Shown here: positions 1 through 6,894 of the stretch, piece after piece | Layout of the letters: every line of letters starts with the position of its first letter | Numbering within the stretch: position 1 is the stretch's first letter | Assembly (NCBI GenBank): GCA_007135505.1 | Contig: SLIS01000412.1 | Span: 1 to 14,012, forward strand | DNA length: 14,012 bases | Direction of reading: 5' to 3' | Origin: Halovivax sp. | GTDB lineage: Archaea; Halobacteriota; Halobacteria; Halobacteriales; Natrialbaceae | Position numbers and translations under genes: made by a program | Notes under the pieces: model-generated | Told to the model about the DNA's origin: nothing | Database searches by the model: none | Seen by the model: the letters and a program-made list of their open reading frames with translations, nothing else

Positions 1-515
1 ATCTCGTCGAACTCGGTGACGATGTAGTGCACCGGCAGGAGCGAGGCGAAAAAGAGCACGAGGTCGAGCGGGGTGATGCGATTCATGTCGGGATCGATCG
101 CCAGCCATCGCCCGGTCGTGCGAAGCCCGGCCGCGACGCTCGTCAGGGGGTGGTCGTCGCCGACCCGTCGTCTCGTCGCCGGTTCGATCCGCCCCAGTCG
201 GCGGGCGATCGGCCCGCTCCCCCGGCTCGGTGGAAAGAGCAGAAACGTCAGCAACAGGGCGAACGTGACGTGGATCGCGTTGATCTGGAGCTGCTGGAGC
301 GACGTGAGGTGTACCTCGCCGACGATCGGAAGCGTCGCCGCGAGGGTGAAGCCGCGGGCCGCGATCCAGATCTGGAACGTCGAGAACGCGACCCCGATCA
401 CGGCGACGACGATGACTGCCGTTCCACGAAGCGTCCGGCGACGTTCGACCTCCCGGAGGATCTCTTCGGTTTCCTCGTCGGTGAGTTCGTCCGACGGACC
501 CGGCTCGACGCTCAT
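1..515 (-). CDS. TRAP transporter fused permease (TAXI type), N-terminal 171 residues
   Basis: Translating the minus strand from the ATG at 515 gives an uninterrupted frame to the window edge, so this is the N-terminal part of a larger protein. An acidic cytoplasmic head (about residues 1-28) is followed by hydrophobic segments near residues 33-55, 78-96 and 150-166. The spacing and the stretch INAIHVTFALLLTFLLFPPS resemble the start of the fused 4TM/12TM TRAP permeases that work with TAXI-family receptors, using an ion gradient to import organic acids or similar solutes. The start codon overlaps the stop of the DUF1850 gene (ATGA, 515-512), implying translational coupling. The receptor gene lies upstream on the same strand, which supports the assignment. 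The substrate cannot be read from the sequence. The rest of the protein, with the main transport domain, lies outside the window. Confidence 0.85.
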   Translation of the reverse strand, partial: MSVEPGPSDELTDEETEEILREVERRRTLRGTAVIVVAVIGVAFSTFQIWIAARGFTLAATLPIVGEVHLTSLQQLQINAIHVTFALLLTFLLFPPSRGSGPIARRLGRIEPATRRRVGDDHPLTSVAAGLRTTGRWLAIDPDMNRITPLDLVLFFASLLPVHYIVTEFDE

Positions 516-1084
516 GGCCGACCACTGTCGTCCGCTTCGACGCCGTCGCCGGTTTCGACGAACAGGCGAACGGTCGCGCCGTCGGCCCGTTCGACGAGGT
601 CGTAACACGTCTCACCGACGTGGAGCGTGTGCCCGGCAATCGATCCGGGGACGACGTAGAGGTCCTCGAAGCGTTGATCGACCGAGACGACGAAGCCGTC
701 CTCGGTGTGGGTGACGTTTGCCTCGGATGGAAGGCCGGCGCCGAACGACGAAAACACCATGCGGTCCATGTGCAGGGCGGCACCGTCGACGACGTAGACG
801 TCCTTGACGGGCGTTTTCTCGACGCTGTGGGTGTACGCGAGGGTGACTTCGTCGCCGTCGGTTACCGCGACCTCGAGGAGCCTGTCGCCCGTCTCGGCGT
901 CGGCGACGACGAGCGTTTGTAGCGACGAGCGATCGTCCTCGCCCGAATCGATCCCGGCGAGCGGACTTCCGGTACCGTCACTGACGAGGAGCTGGGCGAC
1001 GGCGCCGCCGGCCGTCGCTACTGCCAGCACGATCACGGCGACGGCGAGCAGCCGTTCGAGCGGAACTGACGAACGTATCCTCAC
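512..1084 (-). CDS. DUF1850 family membrane-anchored protein of a TAXI-TRAP operon
   Basis: The 190-residue product begins with a basic tip and one hydrophobic segment (about residues 10-33), either a membrane anchor or an uncleaved signal. An extracytoplasmic domain of about 150 residues follows. The motif TLAYTHSVEKTPVKDVY (about 81-97) is the hallmark I associate with DUF1850, a family commonly encoded between TAXI receptors and fused TRAP permeases. Its biochemical role is not established; from gene order I infer an accessory part of the transporter. The single cysteine lies in the C-terminal half (HVGETCYDL). The gene sits 80 bases after the receptor and overlaps the permease start by four bases. 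I took the ATG at 1084 because it directly precedes the basic and hydrophobic signal region. Confidence 0.85.
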   Translation of the reverse strand: MRIRSSVPLERLLAVAVIVLAVATAGGAVAQLLVSDGTGSPLAGIDSGEDDRSSLQTLVVADAETGDRLLEVAVTDGDEVTLAYTHSVEKTPVKDVYVVDGAALHMDRMVFSSFGAGLPSEANVTHTEDGFVVSVDQRFEDLYVVPGSIAGHTLHVGETCYDLVERADGATVRLFVETGDGVEADDSGRP

Positions 1085-1088
1085 GGAT

Positions 1089-1111
1089 CGATCACGAGCG
1101 ACCGGTGATCG
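1089..1111. other. 7-bp inverted repeat in the receptor/DUF1850 spacer
   Basis: CGATCAC at 1089-1095 is the perfect inverse of GTGATCG at 1105-1111, with a 9-base loop. It lies five bases upstream of the DUF1850 start, inside the operon. It could be an mRNA hairpin that lowers expression of the downstream genes relative to the receptor. No T-tract follows it on the minus strand, so a terminator is not supported. A 7-bp repeat in GC-rich DNA may also be chance. Confidence 0.3.
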
Positions 1112-1164
1112 GACTGGGGCGGTCCGTCGAATCCTCGCGGTATCGCTTCGACGTGTCTGGTCAC

Positions 1165-2247
1165 CTATTCGTCCGTCTCGCCTTCGTCGTCCTCGTCGGG
1201 ATCTTCCTCGTCTTCGTCAGGATCTTCCTCGTCCTCTTCCAGGTCGACGTCCTCGTGTTCGTCGAAGTACGCCTCGGCGCCGGGGTGGAGCGGAATCGAC
1301 ATACCGTCCTGGGAGGTTTCGACGTCGATGAACTCCTCCTTGATCGTGAGGTCGTCGGTGTAGTCGAAGATGGCGGCGGTCACCTCCTCGACGATTCCCT
1401 CGTCGACGGCCTCGTGGGTCGTGATCATCGCCTGGACGGAGACGGTCTGGACGTCGTCATCGACGCCGTCGTACGTTCCGCCCGGGATCTCGTCCTCGGC
1501 GAAGAACTCCACCTCCTCGAGGAGGTCCTCCTGGAGGTCGCCGCCGATTTCGATGATGTCGATGTCGGCGGTCGTTGCGAGTTCCTCGACTGCACCGACC
1601 GGCCAGCCGCCGACGATGAACGAGGCGTCGATGTCCCCGTCACGCAGCTGATCCGCGGCCGTCGCGAAGTCGGTGTTCTGTTCGTCGAAGTCCTCGACGC
1701 CCGCCGTTTCGAGGATCTGCAGGGCGTTTACCTGCGTCCCGCTTCCGAGGTCGCCCGTGTTGATCGCGGCACCGTCGAGGTCCTCGACCGACTCGTAGCC
1801 GGCATCGGCGTCGACGACCACGTGGATCGTCTCGGGGTACAGCGAGGCCACGCCCCTGAGGGTCTCGATCGGGTTACCCTCGAACTCCTCGAGTCCCGTC
1901 CCCTCGTACGCGAAGAAGTTGATGTCGTTCTGGATCAACGCGAAGTCGGCTTCCTCCCTGGCTAAGCTGCCGACGTTCTCGACGCTCGCGCCCGTGGACT
2001 GGACCTGCAGTCCGTGAGGCGTGTGTTCCTCGACGATCGTCTTGAACTCGCCCGACAGCGGGTAGTACGTCCCACCGGTCCCGCCGGCGTCCCAGACGAG
2101 AATCTCGCCGCCCTCTTCCGGTTCCGGATCCTCGTCGATCTCTTCGTCTTCGTCGTCGTCCTGTGCCTGTGCGGTACCGATGAGCACGACGCTACCGGCC
2201 GCGCCCATTGCGCGAATCACTGCGCGCCTGTCTATCTCTCGCGCCAT
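1165..2247 (-). CDS. TAXI family TRAP transporter solute-binding receptor
   Basis: The 360-residue protein captures the solute outside the cell for the TRAP permease encoded downstream. Family signatures are GGTGGTYYPLSG near the N-terminus of the mature domain, then STGASVENVGSL and ALIQNDINF, then DLGSGTQVNALQIL, and FIVGGWPVGAVEELA in the second lobe. The N-terminus has twin arginines (RRAVIR, residues 7-12), a short hydrophobic run and an AQA-Q site, suggesting Tat export. An Asp/Glu-rich linker follows. I see no lipobox cysteine and no cysteine anywhere. The C-terminus is a strongly acidic tail built on a repeated EEDPDED unit. I chose the ATG at 2247 because an AGTTATAT box lies about 29 bases upstream (leaderless). 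In-frame ATGs at 2274 and 2379 would place the promoter inside the coding region. Confidence 0.92.
   Translation of the reverse strand: MAREIDRRAVIRAMGAAGSVVLIGTAQAQDDDEDEEIDEDPEPEEGGEILVWDAGGTGGTYYPLSGEFKTIVEEHTPHGLQVQSTGASVENVGSLAREEADFALIQNDINFFAYEGTGLEEFEGNPIETLRGVASLYPETIHVVVDADAGYESVEDLDGAAINTGDLGSGTQVNALQILETAGVEDFDEQNTDFATAADQLRDGDIDASFIVGGWPVGAVEELATTADIDIIEIGGDLQEDLLEEVEFFAEDEIPGGTYDGVDDDVQTVSVQAMITTHEAVDEGIVEEVTAAIFDYTDDLTIKEEFIDVETSQDGMSIPLHPGAEAYFDEHEDVDLEEDEEDPDEDEEDPDEDDEGETDE
1199..1240 (-). repeat. Two 21-bp tandem units coding the acidic tail of the TAXI receptor
   Basis: Two adjacent 21-base units (1199-1219 and 1220-1240) begin with the same ggatcttcctcgtc block and differ at a few positions. 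They encode two EEDPDED-like heptads in the receptor's C-terminal tail. The pattern suggests slippage or unequal exchange. Such simple acidic repeats are common in haloarchaeal surface proteins. Confidence 0.6.
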
Positions 2248-2272
2248 AGCCACTCGTTCGCCCGCTGGACCC

Positions 2273-2280
2273 ATATAACT
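2273..2280 (-). promoter_or_regulatory. TATA box of the TAXI-TRAP operon
   Basis: On the minus strand this reads AGTTATAT, centred about 29 bases before the ATG at 2247. That spacing fits a leaderless transcript, and it decides the start of the receptor gene. It lies in the 227-base divergent spacer shared with the S9 peptidase gene. Confidence 0.65.
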
Positions 2281-2442
2281 ATCAAGAAATTGTCGTGAAT
2301 GTTCGTCGCGTCGGACTGTCTGTAAACGGACGAAATCGACGGACAACTTCGATTCACGGCCTCGGAATGATCGTTTCAACCTGTTGGAAAATCGGGGCCG
2401 AACGCACGGACGACTGGTCGCGCCGACTCATACGATTCGAAA

Positions 2443-2450
2443 CAATTAAT
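2443..2450 (+). promoter_or_regulatory. TATA box of the S9 peptidase gene
   Basis: CAATTAAT at 2443-2450 is preceded by a purine-rich CGAAA that could serve as the TFB element. It is centred about 28 bases before the ATG at 2475, which fits a leaderless start there and argues against the in-frame ATG at 2295. The rest of the 2248-2474 spacer shows no gene or strong repeat. Confidence 0.65.
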
Positions 2451-2474
2451 CTGACCTGGCCGCTGGCACGGGGT

Positions 2475-4667
2475 ATGCAGGCAATCGACGCAGCCGACTA
2501 TCACGACCTCGTCCACGTGGGAGAGCCGGAGCTATCTCCCGACGGCGAGCGAGTCGCATTCGTCCGGAAAGTGGCCGACGACGCCGAGTCCTACGTGGCG
2601 ACGATCTACGTCGTCTCCACAGATGGCGGCGACGCTCGGCAGTTCACGGTCGCCGAGGGCGTCGACAGCCAGCCACGGTGGAGTCCGGACGGCGAGTACC
2701 TCGCGTTCGTGAGCACCCGTGGCGCCGACGACGATCGACCGCAGCTGTGGGTCCTCCCGACCGGCGGTGGAGAGGCCCAGCAGGTCACCGAGGTCGCCGG
2801 CGGTGTTTCCGGCATCGAGTGGAGTCCGGACGGCTCCCGCATCGTCTTCAGTCAGGCCGTAAGCGCCGAGGATCGCGAGGAGGGTCGCGACCGCTCCGTC
2901 GATCCGGACTACGAACCCGAGACGCCCGATCCTCGGGTCATCGACCGTATGGTCTATCGTTCAATGCAGCGGTACTTCGACGGCAAACGCAGCCACGTCT
3001 ACGTCCTCGACGTCGAGACGGCCCTCGATGGTGCCGAAGCGGATCGCGAGGACGCGCTCGTTCGCCTCACCGACGGCGACGCCGACTACGTCGGCCCGGC
3101 GTGGGGTGACGCGGAGACGGTCTACTACGCCAGCAAGGAAGATCACGAAGAACCGGACGACTCGGTCGTCTTCGACATCTACGAACACCCGGTCGGGGCG
3201 CCGGGAGCCGACGATCCCGACGTCGGCGAACCCGAGGCGTTCACCCAGACGACCGGCTGGGGCGGCATGATCGAGGCGACGACCGACGGCCTGGTCGCGT
3301 TCCCGCGAACGCCGGAAGAGCGCATGACGATGCGCCAGGCCGACATCGTCGTTCACGACCGCGAGACCGGCGAGGAAGTCGTTCCGACCGAGCCGCTCGA
3401 CCGGACGCTCGCCTACGGCGGTGGCTTCCAGTGGGGCCCCGACGAGGAGCGGCTCTTCTTTGCGACGCCGGACGACGGATCCGTCGTCGTGCAGTCGGTT
3501 CCCGGTGACGCGAGCGCCGATCCCGAACCGGTCTACGGTGACGGCGTCACCGTCGAGGGCGTCTCGGTCGGCGAGACGGCCATCGCCGTCACCCAGAGCG
3601 AGTGGGACCACCCCGGTGACGTCTTCGTGGTGGGCCGCGACGGCGCCGATCCGATCCGACTCACGCGGGTCAACGAGTCGTACCTGGACGAGCACGCTGT
3701 CGCCGAACCGGAGGAACTCCGGTTCGAGAACGACGGCACCGAGCTCCAGGGCTGGCTGCTGACGCCGCCCGAGGACGTGGATGCCGACGACGCCCGGGAG
3801 GCGACCGAACCGTACCCGCTCGTCGTCGAGATCCACGGCGGCCCGCACACCCAGTGGACGACGTCCGGGACGATGTGGCACGAGTTCCAGACGCTTACGG
3901 CCAGTGGCTACGCCGTGTTCTGGTCGAACCCGCGGGGATCGACCGGCTACGGCGAGGACCACGCGATGGGCATCCACCGCGACTGGGGCGACGTCACGCT
4001 TTCGGACGTCCTCTCGGGCGTCGACAAGGTCTGTGAGCGTCCCGAGATCGACGAGTCGGAGCAGTACGTCACCGGCGGCAGCTTCGGCGGCTACATGACC
4101 GCCTGGACGGTCGGCTCGACCGACCGCTTCACCGCGGCCGTCTCCCAGCGCGGCGTCTACGACCTCACCGGCTTCTACGGTTCGACCGACGGCGCGTTCA
4201 AACTCGTCGAGTACGACTTCGGTACCACGCCGTGGGAGGAACCCGAGTTCCTCTGGGAGCACTCGCCGGTCTCGCTGGTCCCGGAGGTCGACACGCCGAC
4301 GCTGCTCATCCACTCGGACCAGGACTACCGGACGCCGGTCAACACGGCGGAGCTGTTCTACGTCGGCCTGAAGAAACACCGGGTCGACACCCGGCTAGTC
4401 CGGTACCCCCGGGAGGGACACGAACTCTCTCGATCCGGCGAACCGGGCCACGTCGTCGATCGCATCGAGCGCATCCGGCGCTGGTTCGACGGCTACTCGG
4501 ATCACTTCGACGAGCCGCCCGCACTCGAACGGGAACCGAACGCCGGCCTCTCGGCGGCCGAAGACGAGGACGAAAGCGGTGACGACGGCGACGACGCGAA
4601 CGAAGGTGCCGACGCGGCCGAAGACGTGGGCAACGAGGCAGAAGCGACGACCGAAGCGGCCGAATAG
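2475..4667 (+). CDS. S9 family serine peptidase (prolyl oligopeptidase / acylaminoacyl-peptidase type)
   Basis: This 730-residue protein should hydrolyse short peptides or N-blocked oligopeptides in the cytoplasm, as no signal peptide is visible. The N-terminal half is a beta-propeller with WSPDG blades at residues 69-73 and 116-120, which filters substrates by size. The C-terminal alpha/beta-hydrolase domain carries the full triad: Ser536 in GGSFGGYM, Asp617 in DQDYRTPV and His649 in REGHEL. The oxyanion region HGGPHTQW and the NPRGSTGYGEDH motif lie upstream of the serine, as in the family. After about residue 690 comes a low-complexity Asp/Glu/Ala tail of some 40 residues, absent from typical members. 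The start at 2475 is set by the leaderless TATA spacing. Whether it is an acylaminoacyl-peptidase or a dipeptidyl peptidase cannot be decided here. Confidence 0.93.
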   Translation: MQAIDAADYHDLVHVGEPELSPDGERVAFVRKVADDAESYVATIYVVSTDGGDARQFTVAEGVDSQPRWSPDGEYLAFVSTRGADDDRPQLWVLPTGGGEAQQVTEVAGGVSGIEWSPDGSRIVFSQAVSAEDREEGRDRSVDPDYEPETPDPRVIDRMVYRSMQRYFDGKRSHVYVLDVETALDGAEADREDALVRLTDGDADYVGPAWGDAETVYYASKEDHEEPDDSVVFDIYEHPVGAPGADDPDVGEPEAFTQTTGWGGMIEATTDGLVAFPRTPEERMTMRQADIVVHDRETGEEVVPTEPLDRTLAYGGGFQWGPDEERLFFATPDDGSVVVQSVPGDASADPEPVYGDGVTVEGVSVGETAIAVTQSEWDHPGDVFVVGRDGADPIRLTRVNESYLDEHAVAEPEELRFENDGTELQGWLLTPPEDVDADDAREATEPYPLVVEIHGGPHTQWTTSGTMWHEFQTLTASGYAVFWSNPRGSTGYGEDHAMGIHRDWGDVTLSDVLSGVDKVCERPEIDESEQYVTGGSFGGYMTAWTVGSTDRFTAAVSQRGVYDLTGFYGSTDGAFKLVEYDFGTTPWEEPEFLWEHSPVSLVPEVDTPTLLIHSDQDYRTPVNTAELFYVGLKKHRVDTRLVRYPREGHELSRSGEPGHVVDRIERIRRWFDGYSDHFDEPPALEREPNAGLSAAEDEDESGDDGDDANEGADAAEDVGNEAEATTEAAE

Positions 4668-4782
4668 ATCGCTCGACGACACTAGCGGACGCGATCGATG
4701 TCGATTTTCGATTGCCGTCGATCGGAGACCGGGTTGCACGTGAAACGAACGACGGTAACTCGATCCCACTCGAGGTAGCGCT
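4668..4782. other. Spacer after the S9 peptidase with a possible weak terminator
   Basis: The spacer holds a 7-bp inverted repeat (4692-4698 with 4718-4724) enclosing a T-run (TCGATTTTCGA, 4701-4711). It could end the S9 peptidase transcript, since U-rich stretches act as archaeal terminators. The repeat is built on the palindrome CGATCG, so it may be incidental. No clear TATA box was found for the next gene. Confidence 0.3.
4772..4776 (+). promoter_or_regulatory. Possible Shine-Dalgarno site of the DUF2892 gene
   Basis: GAGGT with a six-base spacer to the ATG at 4783. It is noted because most genes here look leaderless, and it supports this start. Confidence 0.45.
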
Positions 4783-4983
4783 ATGGACCGAAACGTCGGC
4801 GGACTCGACCGCGTGGGTCGCAGCGTCGTCGCCCTCGCGCTGCTCGGAATCGGCTACCGAAACCGCAACTCGACGCCAGGAACGCTCGCGTTCGTGGCCG
4901 GCAGCGACCTGTTCGCGACGGCCGTCATCGGCCGCTGTCCGGTGAACGCACTCGTCGGGATCGACACGTGCGACGGCGAATGA
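4783..4983 (+). CDS. DUF2892 family (YgaP-like) small membrane protein
   Basis: The 66-residue product has a short polar head (MDRNVGGLDR), two hydrophobic segments (about 14-25 and 33-49) and the conserved ending RCPVNALVGIDTC with two cysteines. This matches the DUF2892 family, the membrane part of E. coli YgaP that is often encoded alone or beside rhodanese domains. The function of stand-alone copies is not known; no rhodanese or persulfide gene lies next to it here. GAGGT at 4772-4776, six bases before the ATG, could act as a Shine-Dalgarno site, unlike the leaderless neighbours. It converges on upp with a 48-base gap containing a T-run (TCTTTTAC, 5023-5030) that may end this transcript. 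Confidence 0.85.
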   Translation: MDRNVGGLDRVGRSVVALALLGIGYRNRNSTPGTLAFVAGSDLFATAVIGRCPVNALVGIDTCDGE

Positions 4984-5031
4984 GCGGGAGTCAGCGCGGC
5001 TTCGTGCGCGCGAGTCGGCTTGTCTTTTACC

Positions 5032-5709
5032 TCAGGTCGTTCGGAACGCGCGGTCTCCGGCGTCGCCGAGTCCGGGGACGATGAAGCCATCGTCGTCGAG
5101 TCGGTCGTCGATCGCGACGGTGAGCAGGTCCGCCTGGGGGAACTGATCGCCGACGCGTAGCAGGCCCTCCGGCGCCGAGACGGCCGAGAGGACGATGAGG
5201 TGCTCCGGATCGGCGGCGTTCGCGACGACGTGTTCGAGCACCGCGTTCATGGTCGACCCGGTGGCGAGCATCGGGTCGGCGACGATGACGGTGTCTTCCT
5301 CCCGGATCTCGGGGAGCTTGACGTAGTCGATCGTGATCGGGAACGAACCGTCCTCGGTGCGGCCGGCCTCCTCGTTCCGGCTCGCGCTGATGACGCCCTG
5401 ACGGGCCCGCGGAAACGCCTTGAGTAGTCCCTCGACGAACGGCGTCGCCGCCCGAAGGACGTTGATGATTACCACGTTGTCGAGGCCCTTGACCCGCTCG
5501 CCCATCGTGGTCTCGAGCGGCGTCTCGAGCTCGACGTACTCGGTCTCCATGCGACCGTCGATGATCTCGTAGCCACAGATCCGACCGAGTTTCACGAGTC
5601 CTTTCCGGAAACTAACCTGTTCCGTCTCGACCGAGCGAAGTCGAGAGAGGGTGTCTCTGGCCAGTGCGTGGGTGACGAGGTACGCGTCGTCCCGGTCTTC
5701 GATCGTCAT
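5032..5709 (-). CDS. upp: Uracil phosphoribosyltransferase
   Basis: This 225-residue enzyme converts uracil and PRPP to UMP and pyrophosphate in pyrimidine salvage, in the cytosol. The PRPP-binding loop [13 protein letters not shown] spans residues 141-153. The uracil-binding C-terminal motif [12 protein letters not shown] is at 209-220. The MxYVELETP region and [20 protein letters not shown] (84-103) also match the family, and the length is usual for an archaeal UPRT. The ATG at 5709 is supported by an A/T box about 31 bases upstream. The gene is monocistronic here: convergent with the DUF2892 gene at its 3' end and divergent from an SRPBCC-like gene at its 5' end. Confidence 0.96.
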   Translation of the reverse strand: MTIEDRDDAYLVTHALARDTLSRLRSVETEQVSFRKGLVKLGRICGYEIIDGRMETEYVELETPLETTMGERVKGLDNVVIINVLRAATPFVEGLLKAFPRARQGVISASRNEEAGRTEDGSFPITIDYVKLPEIREEDTVIVADPMLATGSTMNAVLEHVVANAADPEHLIVLSAVSAPEGLLRVGDQFPQADLLTVAIDDRLDDDGFIVPGLGDAGDRAFRTT

Positions 5710-5735
5710 TCTCGTCTTGACTCACTCGCGCCCGG

Positions 5736-5744
5736 ACATATAAG
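5736..5744. promoter_or_regulatory. Single A/T box shared by two divergent genes (upp and SRPBCC-like)
   Basis: ACATATAAG on the plus strand reads CTTATATGT on the minus strand, so it offers a TATA-like core both ways. Its centre is about 31 bases from the upp ATG at 5709 and about 28 bases from the ATG at 5769, both compatible with leaderless transcription. The 59-base spacer has no second A/T-rich element, so one box may serve both genes. Confidence 0.55.
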
Positions 5745-5768
5745 GTGTCGGTCCACCAATTGCGAGCG

Positions 5769-6191
5769 ATGCGGACGGTCGAAGTATCGCGATTCGTCCA
5801 GGCCGGACCGGCCCACGTTCGACGCCTCCTGACGCCCGAGGACATCGTCGGGTACGAGGGCACGTTCGAGGTCCTGGAGGTCGTCCCACGCGAGGAGTCC
5901 GGCGACTGGCTCGTCGAGGTCGCGGCACGTGGCCTGTCGACGACGCTTCGCTTCGAGCCACTGGAATCCGGTGACGGCTTCTACTACGAACAGCTCGGCG
6001 AGGCGGGTCCGCTGGCGACGATGGAGACGACGCTCACCTGCACGCCGGAGAACGAGGGGAGCCGACTCACGGCGACGTCGGCCGTCTCCCTCGGGATCCG
6101 TCCGCGGTTCCTCTCGGATCGCCTGGCCGGCTGGAAACGTCGTGGCGAATTGAAGCGAGCGCTTGCTGCCCTCGCCGCGGACGCGACGTGA
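5769..6191 (+). CDS. SRPBCC (START-like) family protein
   Basis: The 140-residue product starts MRTVEVSRFVQAGPAHV and has alternating beta strands ending in a C-terminal helix (residues 112-136), the helix-grip layout of SRPBCC/polyketide cyclase-like proteins. The strand pairs GDWLVEVAARGLSTTLRFEP and FYYEQLGEAGPLATMETTL fit the family's open beta sheet with a hydrophobic ligand cavity. Ligand and role are unknown. A GTG at 5745 lies in the same frame, but it falls on the promoter, so I chose the ATG at 5769, about 28 bases after the A/T box. Divergent from upp and convergent, 15 bases apart, with the next gene. Confidence 0.75.
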   Translation: MRTVEVSRFVQAGPAHVRRLLTPEDIVGYEGTFEVLEVVPREESGDWLVEVAARGLSTTLRFEPLESGDGFYYEQLGEAGPLATMETTLTCTPENEGSRLTATSAVSLGIRPRFLSDRLAGWKRRGELKRALAALAADAT

Positions 6192-6206
6192 GCGCCTCGC
6201 CGCCGC

Positions 6207-6404
6207 TCAACGGGTCACGACGTGTGTGATGACGACCAGCACGAGCGTCAGGCCGAGAAAGCGCATCCAGGTGAAGTCGACGGCACCGATGAGATCCAAA
6301 AGCGTCAGGAACATCCCGACGAACGCCGCCGAGAGGATCACGTTCAGCGCGAGCACTACCAGTGGATTCCCCCTGGACGCCTCGATCCCGTCAGCGATGG
6401 ACAT
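6207..6404 (-). CDS. Small two-helix membrane protein, function unknown
   Basis: A 65-residue hydrophobic protein with helices near residues 14-36 and 44-62 and a short N-terminal head MSIADGIEASRGNP. I do not recognise a named family; it looks like one of the small conserved haloarchaeal membrane proteins. The frame extends upstream to 6521, but that extension is Arg/Ser-rich and unlike a haloarchaeal protein. An AGTTATT box about 27 bases before the ATG at 6404 supports the shorter form. The gene is convergent with the SRPBCC-like gene. Confidence 0.7.
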   Translation of the reverse strand: MSIADGIEASRGNPLVVLALNVILSAAFVGMFLTLLDLIGAVDFTWMRFLGLTLVLVVITHVVTR

Positions 6405-6427
6405 GGCGGAGCCACTCACTCGGCGGG

Positions 6428-6434
6428 AATAACT
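6428..6434 (-). promoter_or_regulatory. TATA box of the 65-residue membrane protein gene
   Basis: AGTTATT on the minus strand, centred about 27 bases before the ATG at 6404. It is nearly the same core as the TAXI receptor promoter (AGTTATAT), and it settles the start codon. Confidence 0.55.
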
Positions 6435-6526
6435 GTATCGCTCGTCACGCCGTCGGCGGTGTGGCCGCTCGACGGTTTCGTGGGACGAGCGGTCGTTCGA
6501 CTGCGGTGCCTGCGTATTCACGCGGC

Positions 6527-6534
6527 AAACTTAG
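6527..6534 (+). promoter_or_regulatory. Weak TATA-like box before the 109-residue membrane protein gene
   Basis: AAACTTAG is centred about 29 bases before the ATG at 6560. The spacing is right for leaderless transcription but the match is poor. Confidence 0.35.
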
Positions 6535-6559
6535 CCGCTGAAGAGCAGTTCTTCGGACT

Positions 6560-6889
6560 ATGGCCGTCCAGCTCCACAACGAGGAGGGAACTCCGGTCGA
6601 TCCGGTCCCGTTTCTCGTCGTCTCGCTCCTCGGAATCCCGTTTCTGCTCGGGTGGGGTCCGATGTACCTCGTCGAGTGGGGCGTCCCGATCGAACCGGCG
6701 ATCGTCATCTCCACGATCTGCTGGGTTGGTCTGGGCGTCGTCGCCTATCACCGCTACGTCCTCACCGCGCGACCGAACCTCCGGAGCGAGGTCCCGGCAG
6801 CCCTTCGAATCCGTCGGCTCCTGTACTCCATCACCATCGGCATCGTCTCCCTCGCGGCGCTCACCATCGCCGTCGTCTTCTTCTCCTGA
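6560..6889 (+). CDS. Three-helix membrane protein, function unknown
   Basis: The 109-residue product has a short polar head, hydrophobic segments at about 16-39, 45-68 and 87-108, and a basic loop between the second and third (TARPNLRSEVPAALRIRR). By the positive-inside rule that loop should be cytoplasmic. The motif GWGPMYLVEWGVP in the first segment and loop is distinctive, but I cannot tie it to a named family. It ends five bases from the stop of the convergent CobW-type gene, so the two transcripts must overlap at their 3' ends. The start has a TATA-like box at the right distance. Confidence 0.75.
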   Translation: MAVQLHNEEGTPVDPVPFLVVSLLGIPFLLGWGPMYLVEWGVPIEPAIVISTICWVGLGVVAYHRYVLTARPNLRSEVPAALRIRRLLYSITIGIVSLAALTIAVVFFS

Positions 6890-6894
6890 CCCGA

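Noticed and set aside
1105..1965. 286-codon plus-strand frame inside the TAXI receptor gene
   Set aside because: It mirrors the acidic receptor gene, giving Val/Leu/Asp-rich text without domain signatures.
2248..2379. N-terminal extension of the TAXI receptor to the ATG at 2379
   Set aside because: It is basic, spans the TATA box at 2273-2280 and would bury the Tat-like signal about 50 residues in.
2961..4379. 472-codon frame on the minus strand across the S9 peptidase gene
   Set aside because: It is antisense to a gene with a complete catalytic triad. The product is Arg/Val-rich with no motif, as expected for a mirror frame in GC-rich DNA.
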